Of a DNA stretch of 13,885 nucleotides, positions 1-6,737 are shown piece after piece; positions within the stretch are counted from its first letter, which is position 1, and each line of letters begins with the position of its first letter. The notes beneath the pieces are model-generated. The model had not been told where the DNA came from, made no database searches, and saw only the letters and a program-made list of their open reading frames with translations. Origin of the DNA: M3007 sp038246345 (GTDB lineage: Bacteria > Bacteroidota > Bacteroidia > Chitinophagales > Saprospiraceae); assembly GCA_038246345.1 (NCBI GenBank), contig JBBRWA010000156.1, positions 1 through 13,885 on the forward strand, given 5' to 3'. Both the position numbers and the translations under genes were made by a program.

Positions 1-397
1 ATTGCTGGGCAGTTACATCTGCATATTCCGGGACGCGCACCAGTTGAAGGCTCCCAGACACCTCATAAGACCTGGTTATTTTGTATCGAAGCCGCACTTT
101 ACCTGCGGTAATACTTTCAATGCGGTTAAACTCGTAATTTCCAGCGCTGCCGTTGCTCAGAATATCCCCAAATGTGCTGTTGTTAGCTTTGCTAATGGCG
201 CTCCCTTGCATTTGAATCAATAAAACCAAGTCGCCTGCTGCGAGTCCGGAAGTGCCGGAAACCAACAATACGGAGCTGTCGCATTCAAAGCCCGTAACTG
301 GGGAATAGTCATTTATGATGCCGTTAATTGGATTTTGAGCCAAAAAACCAGTGCCCAATGCAATGACAAATAAGCCTGTAAGTAGTCGTTGTTTCAT
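1..397 (-). CDS. Secreted protein, N-terminal part (tandem paralog of the next gene), cut by window edge
   Basis: Reading the minus strand from the ATG at 397 gives about 132 uninterrupted codons running off the left edge. The protein begins MKQRLLTGLFVIALGTGFLA and continues QNPINGII, a typical signal peptide ending near residue 20. The mature part contains GFECDSSVLLV, GDLVLLIQMQG and LQLVRVPEYADVT. It aligns without gaps to the N-terminus of the protein encoded at 463-2856 and is roughly two-thirds identical by eye over about 112 mature residues, so the two are tandem duplicates. It starts 65 bp downstream of that gene's stop on the same strand and may be co-transcribed with it. By homology I infer an exported, cell-surface or secreted T9SS cargo, but its C-terminus lies outside the window. 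There is no known enzymatic function. Confidence 0.85.
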   Translation of the reverse strand, partial: MKQRLLTGLFVIALGTGFLAQNPINGIINDYSPVTGFECDSSVLLVSGTSGLAAGDLVLLIQMQGSAISKANNSTFGDILSNGSAGNYEFNRIESITAGKVRLRYKITRSYEVSGSLQLVRVPEYADVTAQQ

Positions 398-462
398 GTT
401 TAGGTTTAAAAGTACTTGTTTTAAAATAGGCGTGGTTTACAATGGCACATCCAAGCAAAGCA

Positions 463-2856
463 TCACCGAATCAAGGTAACACTTCCTTTCAATATTTCCC
501 GAGAAAACGTCCTGTCTGAATGAAAGGCGACAATCCATACATAAACGCCGGTTGGCATTAACCGGCCCCTGTAAGTGCCGTCCCAACAAACATCCGCCTG
601 CCGCGATTCAAAAAGCAATGCACCCCAACGGTCAAATACACGCAGCACAAACTGCGCGCATTGCTCCGTAGCATACAGGCAAAATTCGTCATTCTGCCCG
701 TCATCATTGGGTGAAAAGACATTGGGCATGTACACATTGTGGTCGCTGCAACAGGTTTTTATTACTATTGAATCAAGTCTGGGGCAACTTTCGGGGTTTG
801 CTGCGGAAGCAATGACCAAGCCCGGTGCTACCACATCGAAGCTGCTCGCTGGGCCAGCTCCGTTCCAATAAGTGTTGGGGTAAGGGCTAAAAAGTGTTAT
901 TCGGTCGCCAGCACAGATCACCGTGTCTGCGGGCAAAAAGGATAATGGTTCGTCACCCCGCAAAATATTGGTCCGCAAAGTGTCACAGCCTCCATTTATA
1001 GCAGGAACGGTATCTTGGACAATGACCGGCTGGGAGTAGCTGATGCCGCCCAACGTGATGGATCGGCCCTTGCATAAAACAACTTCACGTACTAGTGTTG
1101 GCAAATCGGCCCATTCTATGGTGGTTGTCAGAAGGGTATCGCAAGCCAGTAAAGCGAGGATGGTATCAATTACGATCCCTGGTTTGTCGTAGGTCAATCC
1201 ATGTAGGTTTATGCTGGAGCCCGGACAGAGTTTTATTTTTTGCTGCGCAGTAGCGTATTCGCTCACTTTCAGGGTGTACACGACGATTGTATCGCAGGCG
1301 GTAGCCGAAGTTATGGTATCAATCACCTCCTGTGCTTGCGCATAACTTACGCCATTGAGGGTCACCGAAGAGCCTTGACAAAATGTGATAATTTCTGCTC
1401 TGGTTGGTTGCGCGTTAAATGCCAGATTGTATCGAAGAAGGGAATCGCAGCCGCTTGAGGTGACAAATGAAGACAAAACAGTACCTGGCGTTGAATAAAC
1501 TGTGCCGCCTATTGTAACCGAATCACCTGGGCAGAAGGAGATGTCGATTTCTGTAGCATGGGTATTAGTACCCGTAGGCAAAGGAAGTGTATTGATGACG
1601 ATGGTACCGTTTTGGCCTGGCTGAGCGCCATTGCTCAAGTTTTGGTTGGCCTTGCCATTCAAGCCTCCCGCATTGTCTACAAAAAGGTTTGGAAACATTT
1701 GATTGTTCACCATTTTCCCACCGCCACCACCACCACCTGGCCCTATGATTTGGGAATTAACATAAAAAAGGCAATCGCCGCCAACACCGCCTTTTAGTTC
1801 AGCCTTCAAGTTGTCGAGTATCAAACTCGCCTGCAAAATAATGGTGCCGCCAGCGCCAGCGCCGCCTTGCCCATCATTTCGATTTGTTCCTGGCGAAAGC
1901 ACATTGCCGCCATTCGCCGCCAACTTGAAATTGTTGGGTTGTATGGCATTTGCCCGGATGATAATGATGCCACCGCCATTGCCACCGGAAACCCCGGAAT
2001 CGTCATTGGAATGGCCAGCACCGCCGCCGCCGCCCAGGATTGCCTTTAAACCGTCCAGTTCAAAAACTTTTAGTCCGCCTATTCCATTTGTATTCTGCGT
2101 GGGTTGGTTCGGGGTGTTGAAGTATTCAAGGCCACCATTGCCCCCCTCCCCGGCATTCCCGCCGCCAGCGCCACCGGCATTGTGGGCGTTACCGCCGCCG
2201 CCACCATTGGCCGCTTTGCCACGGCCAAACGAATGATCTGCTGGGATTGTCGCGATTCCATTGCCCTTTGCGGCAGCTAAGTCTGGATTCACGGGATAAA
2301 AATATTTGGTTTCATGCGTGCCTGCATTGTTGGTGTCCATTATTTGTCCACCGATGAAGCCGCGCCGGCTCACATCCAGATTTCCCTGCATGTTCAGTGT
2401 GCCAGAAACATCTAAAATCAATACCCCGCCCGTGCTTCCATTCCAGGCTTGGCAATCCAGGTTCGAAGCCGTCACATCGATATACTCCGGTACACGAACC
2501 AGCTGGACGCTGCCGATAATATCGTATGATCTTGTAACATGGTATCGAAGTGCTATTTTCCCTGTGCCCATGCTTTCAATGCGATTGAGTTCAAAATTGC
2601 CTGTTGTGCCCGTGCTCAGTATATTTCCAAAGGAACTGTTTTGATCAAGATTTACGGTAGTGCCTTTCATTTGTATCAATAATACCAGGTCGCCTGGGGC
2701 AAACCCGTTTGTCCCGCCCACCAACAAGACCGATGTGTCACATTCGAATCCAAGTACGGGGGTGTAGCGGTTAATGATTCCGCTAATAGGCGTTTGGGCT
2801 ATTAAATTGGCGCTGAAGGCCATAGTTAGGGCTATGGCAAGTAGTCGTAGTTTCAT
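463..2856 (-). CDS. Large secreted Gly-rich protein with T9SS (CHU_C/gliding motility-type) C-terminal sorting domain
   Basis: This encodes 797 aa from the ATG at 2856. An upstream in-frame ATG at 2940 would put 28 polar residues before the signal peptide and leave only 13 bp to the divergent gene, so I prefer 2856, which also matches the start of the downstream paralog. Residues 1-20 form a signal peptide (MKLRLLAIALTMAFSANLIA). Residues about 21-132 are a domain shared with the paralog. Residues about 212-378 are very Gly-rich, with runs such as NGGGGGNAHNAGGAGGGNAG. Residues about 438-625 hold four repeats of about 55-60 aa with the pattern FCxGxSVTxxGxxY...CDTL. The last about 91 residues (PNVFSPNDDGQNDEF, FDRWGALLFES, CWDGTYRG, GVYVWIV) match the CHU_C/gliding-motility-associated C-terminal domain, used by T9SS to export proteins and anchor or release them at the surface. 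An adhesin or matrix role is inference; no catalytic motif is visible. Confidence 0.9.
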   Translation of the reverse strand: MKLRLLAIALTMAFSANLIAQTPISGIINRYTPVLGFECDTSVLLVGGTNGFAPGDLVLLIQMKGTTVNLDQNSSFGNILSTGTTGNFELNRIESMGTGKIALRYHVTRSYDIIGSVQLVRVPEYIDVTASNLDCQAWNGSTGGVLILDVSGTLNMQGNLDVSRRGFIGGQIMDTNNAGTHETKYFYPVNPDLAAAKGNGIATIPADHSFGRGKAANGGGGGNAHNAGGAGGGNAGEGGNGGLEYFNTPNQPTQNTNGIGGLKVFELDGLKAILGGGGGAGHSNDDSGVSGGNGGGIIIIRANAIQPNNFKLAANGGNVLSPGTNRNDGQGGAGAGGTIILQASLILDNLKAELKGGVGGDCLFYVNSQIIGPGGGGGGGKMVNNQMFPNLFVDNAGGLNGKANQNLSNGAQPGQNGTIVINTLPLPTGTNTHATEIDISFCPGDSVTIGGTVYSTPGTVLSSFVTSSGCDSLLRYNLAFNAQPTRAEIITFCQGSSVTLNGVSYAQAQEVIDTITSATACDTIVVYTLKVSEYATAQQKIKLCPGSSINLHGLTYDKPGIVIDTILALLACDTLLTTTIEWADLPTLVREVVLCKGRSITLGGISYSQPVIVQDTVPAINGGCDTLRTNILRGDEPLSFLPADTVICAGDRITLFSPYPNTYWNGAGPASSFDVVAPGLVIASAANPESCPRLDSIVIKTCCSDHNVYMPNVFSPNDDGQNDEFCLYATEQCAQFVLRVFDRWGALLFESRQADVCWDGTYRGRLMPTGVYVWIVAFHSDRTFSREILKGSVTLIR

Positions 2857-2953
2857 GTTTTGTGAGCGAAAAAGTGCGCTATTATTATGAGTAGTAGTTG
2901 TTTCTATCGAAGTCGCCGCTTTTCCTTTCCTTTGCGCCAAATCGTACCCATCA

Positions 2954-3673
2954 ATGTCCTGGAAAAATTCTCTGCCCTTTTTTGTTTGGCAATCCCTAAT
3001 ATTCGCAAAAAGCGCTGCACATTTTCGTCAAAACTGGTCGTACAAAAACCGATGGAGCCAATCTTTTGCGGAAGGCAGAAATTCCGTTGTGGATGAACTC
3101 CCCTGGCTGAACTTTGCAGCAATCGATTTTCTACAGCAACAAAAGCTTTCCAAAAGTAATGTTTTTGAATATGGCGGAGGGGGTTCTACCTTGTTTTTTT
3201 GCAAAAATGACGGGTATGTGTCAACTGTGGAAGACGCTATCGAATGGATGAGCCGGTTGACAGAAATGGTTGAAAAAAAAGGCTACCAGAATTGGCAGGG
3301 TATTTTTATTTCGCCAGAGCCGTACAATGGCACTGAACAGCGATCTCCGGAAAATCCGGACGATTTTATGAGTGGTTCCCCGCTACTAGGTCATTTGACG
3401 TATGAAAAATACGCCCGCGCCATCAACACCTTTCCAGCGGATCATTTTGACCTCATCCTGGTTGATGGCCGCGCACGACCTTCGTGTATCCAGCAGGCTA
3501 TTCCACACTTGAAATCCAATGGGTTGCTGGTGGTCGACAATACGGAACGCCCGTATTACCTCGCCAGTTTTCAGGATGTGATAAAGGAGCAATTCAAGGT
3601 TGAATTGGATATTTATTGCCCGGTTGCCTACACCCCTGATTTTACGAAGACGACTATTCTAAGGAAGCTGTAG
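2954..3673 (+). CDS. Class I SAM-dependent methyltransferase-like protein
   Basis: This encodes 239 aa. VFEYGGGGST (70-79) fits the glycine-rich SAM-binding motif I, TVED (91-94) fits the acidic post-I position that contacts the ribose hydroxyls, and FDLILVDGRA (165-174) followed by NGLLVVDNTE (189-198) fits motif IV and the following strand of a Rossmann-type methyltransferase. The preceding LPWLNFAAIDFL segment (49-60) resembles the lead-in of methyltransferase-like proteins often found near glycan or polysaccharide genes. The N-terminal about 30 residues are aromatic and hydrophobic (LPFFVWQSLIFA) but form no clear signal peptide. The start is the first ATG in frame, and I see no Shine-Dalgarno sequence. 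It is divergent from the T9SS cargo gene (97 bp apart) and convergent with the lipoprotein gene, so it appears monocistronic. The substrate is unknown. Confidence 0.75.
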   Translation: MSWKNSLPFFVWQSLIFAKSAAHFRQNWSYKNRWSQSFAEGRNSVVDELPWLNFAAIDFLQQQKLSKSNVFEYGGGGSTLFFCKNDGYVSTVEDAIEWMSRLTEMVEKKGYQNWQGIFISPEPYNGTEQRSPENPDDFMSGSPLLGHLTYEKYARAINTFPADHFDLILVDGRARPSCIQQAIPHLKSNGLLVVDNTERPYYLASFQDVIKEQFKVELDIYCPVAYTPDFTKTTILRKL

Positions 3674-3675
3674 GT

Positions 3676-3705
3676 CGTTAGCGCGGCATAAATGCCGTGC
3701 TAACG
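3676..3705. terminator. Hairpin between convergent genes, possible shared terminator or dispersed palindrome
   Basis: An inverted repeat of 13-bp arms (CGTTAGCGCGGCA / TGCCGTGCTAACG) encloses the 4-nt loop TAAA. One position is G-T, which is a wobble pair in plus-strand RNA and a C-A mismatch in minus-strand RNA. It starts 2 bp after the methyltransferase stop and overlaps the last codons and the stop (3700-3702) of the convergent lipoprotein gene. No U-tract follows on either side, so it is not a classical intrinsic terminator. It may instead block transcription or protect mRNA ends, or be a copy of a dispersed palindrome. Confidence 0.45.
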
Positions 3706-4506
3706 CTCCTCAAACGCCATCATCTCCACCCGCCCAATCTTCTTGGCTTTCAACACCTCCGGCAACTGCTCATAAAAAGCGTACACGCCTATCTGACGTT
3801 TTTCACCGGGCTGCATCGCCCCTTCTTTTTCGAGGGAAAGCATTTGTTTGGTTTGCGGGTCTTCGGGATTGAGCGAAGTGCTGAACCACAAGCGGTTATC
3901 CGTTCCAAATAGCAGGAGTTCCAAGCGCGGGTGCGCGGCTGGGAGCGGCATGGGGTTGTTGAGCACGGCGTTTATTTGCCAGGCAATTTCTTCCGTTGCA
4001 GCTTGTCCGGCTTGTTGCGGTGCCAGCATTTTCACACCGCTGATTTGTTCTACCAAAAGTATGGGGCCAGCAGGCACTTGAATCGCGCCTGCGCCGCGTA
4101 CGCGGCAGGAGTCGGGCGCAAGTTTAAAATCAGACAATGGCCAGCCAGCAAAAAAAGCTGTACGGCCTTTTGGCGGCACGGCGCTGGAGAAAGTGGGCAA
4201 TACTACGGAGCCGAAAGTCTGGATTTTCAAAGGTTTGCCATCTTTGTCCATTGGCTCGGCCTGGAGCCAGATTTTCTGCCAAGTATTGGATTCATTGACA
4301 CAGATACCCGTGATAAAAAACTGACCTTGCTCCGACCAGCAGTTAAGGTTGCTGATGCTGACATTGGCGGGTAGGGGGGTGGGGGGCAATAGTTGTGCAT
4401 TCAAGCGTGCACTTGGATCAACAGGTTCAACACAACCCTGGCTGCAAATAAGCAAGAGGATGAAGTGGGTTAATATTGTAGCGCGCATACGGGTTGTCTT
4501 TTTCAT
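3700..4506 (-). CDS. Probable secreted lipoprotein of unknown function
   Basis: This encodes 268 aa from the ATG at 4506. An alternative in-frame ATG at 4533 adds nine residues before the basic n-region, and one at 4488 trims six residues; all keep the signal sequence. The N-terminus has KKTTRMR, a hydrophobic stretch (ILTHFILLLIC) and then SQGC, a plausible though non-canonical lipobox that would make the Cys the lipidated residue. The mature protein is rich in Pro and beta-prone segments, with phrases such as GTDNRLWFSTSLNPEDPQ and MQPGEKRQIGVYAFYEQLPE. I recognise no family and see no catalytic motif. It lies 32 bp downstream of the small membrane protein gene on the same strand, so co-transcription is possible. 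Its 3' end is built into the hairpin at 3676-3705. Confidence 0.7.
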   Translation of the reverse strand: MKKTTRMRATILTHFILLLICSQGCVEPVDPSARLNAQLLPPTPLPANVSISNLNCWSEQGQFFITGICVNESNTWQKIWLQAEPMDKDGKPLKIQTFGSVVLPTFSSAVPPKGRTAFFAGWPLSDFKLAPDSCRVRGAGAIQVPAGPILLVEQISGVKMLAPQQAGQAATEEIAWQINAVLNNPMPLPAAHPRLELLLFGTDNRLWFSTSLNPEDPQTKQMLSLEKEGAMQPGEKRQIGVYAFYEQLPEVLKAKKIGRVEMMAFEER

Positions 4507-4509
4507 GCG

Positions 4510-4517
4510 CAAAATTA
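4510..4517 (-). promoter_or_regulatory. Candidate -7 element (TAATTTTG) directly before the lipoprotein ATG
   Basis: On the minus strand TAATTTTG matches the Bacteroidota -7 consensus TAnnTTTG and lies 3 nt before the ATG at 4506. If used, transcription would start at or next to the start codon, giving a leaderless or nearly leaderless mRNA. No -33 TTG is at the expected distance, so this may be coincidence. Confidence 0.25.
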
Positions 4518-4538
4518 ACACCGATATTGGCAACCATA

Positions 4539-4928
4539 TTATTCAAATAGCGCAGCATCGAGCTGCGCCAAAGTCTTTTTTTTCTTAGCATCAAGCAGTA
4601 TACTTCCGATACCAAGGCCCAAAAAGGCACTTACTACTTTTGCAATCATGCCCGTAAAGCCAACCGCTCCAGCTACCAGACTCATAATAACTGCAGGGAT
4701 CAGGACATATCCGCTCAACCATTTAACGGACACTTCTGGTGTCCAAATATTGTCTGCGTCTTTCTTCACGCGGCAATCCAGTGAAGATTGGCCATCGATG
4801 ATAATTACGCCATCGGCGGTTTCGTACGTTTGGGGAAAGCCGTTTTTTTGAAGTAAGGCGATTATGTCCCTTGCGCCTAAATGGTTGGAAGCAAAATCGA
4901 ATTGGTCAAGTGGTTCTTCTAATGGCAT
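4539..4928 (-). CDS. Small membrane protein of unknown function
   Basis: This encodes 129 aa. The soluble N-terminal part (1-70) contains GARDIIALLQKNGF and DGVIIIDGQSSLDCRVKK, which suggests a small alpha/beta domain. It is followed by two closely spaced hydrophobic segments, about 73-92 (YVLIPAVIMSLVAGAVGF) and about 95-113 (IAKVVSAFLGLGIGSILL), then a basic DAKKKK stretch and a short tail. This predicts a hairpin membrane anchor with both ends on the same side, probably cytoplasmic given the lysines. I recognise no family. Its ATG is preceded 33 nt upstream by a TAnnTTTG motif, and it lies 32 bp upstream of the lipoprotein gene. The last codons contain a perfect 7-bp hairpin (4550-4568) with no U-tract. 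Confidence 0.65.
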   Translation of the reverse strand: MPLEEPLDQFDFASNHLGARDIIALLQKNGFPQTYETADGVIIIDGQSSLDCRVKKDADNIWTPEVSVKWLSGYVLIPAVIMSLVAGAVGFTGMIAKVVSAFLGLGIGSILLDAKKKKTLAQLDAALFE

Positions 4929-4961
4929 GGGTTTATTTTTTTCATGGTTGATTTATGGAAT

Positions 4962-4969
4962 CAAAAGTA
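4962..4969 (-). promoter_or_regulatory. Candidate -7 promoter element (TACTTTTG) for the small membrane protein gene
   Basis: On the minus strand TACTTTTG matches the Bacteroidota TAnnTTTG -7 consensus and lies 33 nt upstream of the ATG at 4928. A TTG lies 24 nt further upstream, slightly more than the usual spacing, so this is tentative. Confidence 0.35.
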
Positions 4970-5064
4970 ATGTCAATTTTTCAGAAATTATGGCAACATG
5001 TCGAAGTATTCAATTTTCAGGTATTGTCATTTGTTTGAAATAAGTACCAGGACTGAATTTAGTT

Positions 5065-5103
5065 AAAAAAAAGCCCACCCCGAAAACGAGATGAGCTTTT
5101 TTT
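5065..5103 (-). terminator. Intrinsic terminator of the metallopeptidase gene
   Basis: The A-rich and T-rich flanks enclose a GC-rich stem. Read on the minus strand, AAAAAAGCTCATCTCG pairs along its whole length with CGGGGTGGGCTTTTTT, using three G-U wobbles, around a TTTT loop. In plus-strand RNA the same three positions are C-A mismatches, so the structure favours the minus strand. It ends in a run of U and lies 20 bp after the stop of the gene at 5123-5812. Confidence 0.85.
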
Positions 5104-5122
5104 ATTCTTAAATTTAGCGGGA

Positions 5123-5812
5123 TCAGTCCCGACTCCCCACCAACATCCACAGCAGGTACAAGAACTGCACCAACGCCGCCAATGCAGCAGAAACGTAGGT
5201 CATCGCTGCCCAGGTGAGGGCATCTTTGGCACCATTATATTCTTCGCCACGGGCAAAACCGCTGCCGTCGAGCCATACCAACGCGCGGTGGCTGGCATCA
5301 AACTCTACAGGCAAAGTGATAAGGCTGAACAGGGTAGTGATACCAAATGCAGCCAAGGCAACGATCATCAGGATAGGGTTGTTGAACATGCCCAAGCCCG
5401 CGATGGCAAACATAAACAGGTATTGCTGCAAGTTGGCGGCGATGCTTACAATGGGCACCAGCGTCGAGCGCATTTGTAAGAAACTGTACGCCGTAGCGTG
5501 CTGCACAGCGTGCCCGCATTCGTGGGCTGCTACCGCCGCCGCTGCGACCGAGTGACCGTTGTACACATCGTGGCTGAGGTTCACCGTTTTATCCTGTGGA
5601 TTGTAGTGGTCGGTCAATTGGCCTTCCACCTGGGTGATTTTTACATCGAAAATTTGGTTGTATTTCAGCATTGCTGCTGCTACCTGAGCACCGCTCATGC
5701 CGTTGGATAGCGGCACCTGGGAGTACTTTTTGAATTTGCTTTTGAGCACATTGCTTATGATCAAGCCAATGACCATAAAAACAACACTGATGACGATAAG
5801 TCCTATTGACAT
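5123..5812 (-). CDS. Membrane zinc metallopeptidase, YugP / Zn_peptidase_2 family
   Basis: This encodes 229 aa from the ATG at 5812. An upstream in-frame ATG at 5866 would add 18 residues before the first membrane helix, and the shorter form is close to the roughly 225 aa usual for the family. The first membrane segment is residues 3-20 (IGLIVISVVFMVIGLIIS). HECGH at 97-101 is the HExxH zinc-binding and catalytic motif, preceded by the helix HSVAAAAVAA. VEFDAS (169-174) follows two further hydrophobic segments (about 118-140 and 146-168) and provides the likely third zinc ligand, E170, as is typical of this family. A last hydrophobic segment is near the C-terminus (ALAALVQFLYLLWMLVG). It resembles Bacillus subtilis YugP; physiological substrates of the family are poorly known. 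An intrinsic terminator follows, so it probably ends its transcription unit. Confidence 0.9.
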   Translation of the reverse strand: MSIGLIVISVVFMVIGLIISNVLKSKFKKYSQVPLSNGMSGAQVAAAMLKYNQIFDVKITQVEGQLTDHYNPQDKTVNLSHDVYNGHSVAAAAVAAHECGHAVQHATAYSFLQMRSTLVPIVSIAANLQQYLFMFAIAGLGMFNNPILMIVALAAFGITTLFSLITLPVEFDASHRALVWLDGSGFARGEEYNGAKDALTWAAMTYVSAALAALVQFLYLLWMLVGSRD

Positions 5813-5893
5813 GGTAAAGTTATATTTTTTGTGAATGATTGAGGATATAGACGCAAAGAACGCCAAAAGGTATCAAAGGTTTCAATGCTGAAA

Positions 5894-5901
5894 CAAAGTT
5901 A
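5894..5901 (-). promoter_or_regulatory. Candidate -7 element (TAACTTTG) upstream of the metallopeptidase gene
   Basis: On the minus strand TAACTTTG fits TAnnTTTG and lies about 80 nt upstream of the start at 5812, in the gap between this gene and the TPR-like gene. No well-placed -33 TTG is visible. It would allow the peptidase to be transcribed separately from upstream genes. Confidence 0.3.
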
Positions 5902-5956
5902 CTGATATTTGGCATTTCATGCAGCACTCTCTACCATAAAAAACATTGCTTGGGCA

Positions 5957-6604
5957 TCATTTGTTCGCCATTTCCAAAATCGCCGTATTCATCTCCTTGC
6001 CCCAAGCTGGTGCAATGCTCGACGCGGGCTTGAAAACCGCATACTTCGCCGCGGCAGTTTCCATCAATTCAACACCCGCTTCTTTGTCGCCTCCCCATTG
6101 CTCCGGGGTAAAAAACAGGGTCATGCCTTTTTGCGTGTACGCGCGAGGGTTTTCAGGGTCAAGCTTCATGGCTTTTTCTAATTGCATCTGTGCAGCAGGG
6201 GCGTATTTTTGCCCGTTGACCATCGGGTTGATGCGGACAAACAAACTGGAGACCATGCTTTTTAGCACATAAATTTCGGAATTGTCAGGGTTGAGCGCAT
6301 CCGCTTTGTTGACGAACTCCTCCGCTCTTTTGGCCATAAGCTCATGCATGGAATCGTCGTTTGCCATGTTGAACGCCATCGTTTGGCTCAAAGCTACATA
6401 ATAGGCTGGTAACCATTCTTTTGGCTCCTTGAGCGCAATGCGTTCAAAATTGTTTGATGCAATCAGCCATTGCTCGGCTGTTTTCAAGGTGTCCATGCCC
6501 GACAAGGCTTTCTCCATTGCCTTGACGAATTTTGTGTTTGCCTCCTGTGCCTGCATGGTCATAACCAACAAGCAAAATGCGATAATTGAACCTAATTTTT
6601 TCAT
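5957..6604 (-). CDS. Exported TPR-like protein
   Basis: This encodes 215 aa. Residues 1-20 are a signal peptide (MKKLGSIIAFCLLVMTMQAQ) with cleavage likely after AQ, so the protein is predicted periplasmic or secreted. The mature part is helical with three TPR-like units: about 43-76 (AEQWLIASNNFERIA then AYYVALSQ), about 90-121 (AEEFVNKADALNPDNSEIYV) and about 137-166 (AAQMQLEKAMKLDPENPRAY). The pairing of A-to-LNPDN/LDPEN turns with the following helix is the strongest sign. Such proteins usually act as scaffolds; the partner is unknown. It lies 133 bp downstream of the TonB-dependent receptor gene and 144 bp upstream of the peptidase gene, all on one strand, and a functional link is not established. 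Confidence 0.8.
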   Translation of the reverse strand: MKKLGSIIAFCLLVMTMQAQEANTKFVKAMEKALSGMDTLKTAEQWLIASNNFERIALKEPKEWLPAYYVALSQTMAFNMANDDSMHELMAKRAEEFVNKADALNPDNSEIYVLKSMVSSLFVRINPMVNGQKYAPAAQMQLEKAMKLDPENPRAYTQKGMTLFFTPEQWGGDKEAGVELMETAAAKYAVFKPASSIAPAWGKEMNTAILEMANK

Positions 6605-6737
6605 TGTTTTTATTTTTGAAATGTTTGTTGTGAATGTTTGACTGATTGCGGCGCTTTATCCCCTTTCTCATGGTAGACGTATGAACGCAGCACAGGCTCC
6701 CGTTGCTATGCTGCGATCAGGCACCTGTCCCCACATC

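Noticed and set aside
2..223. Plus-strand frame at the left edge
   Set aside because: Antisense to the paralogous secreted protein at 1-397, which has a signal peptide and clear homology to its neighbour.
1811..2236. 141-codon plus-strand frame rich in Pro
   Set aside because: It is the antisense of the Gly-rich coding region of the secreted protein (GGN/GCC codons read as Pro/Ala). There is no independent support.
4550..4568. Perfect hairpin GCGCAGC-ATCGA-GCTGCGC as a terminator
   Set aside because: It lies inside the 3' coding end of the small membrane protein and no U-tract follows on the minus strand.
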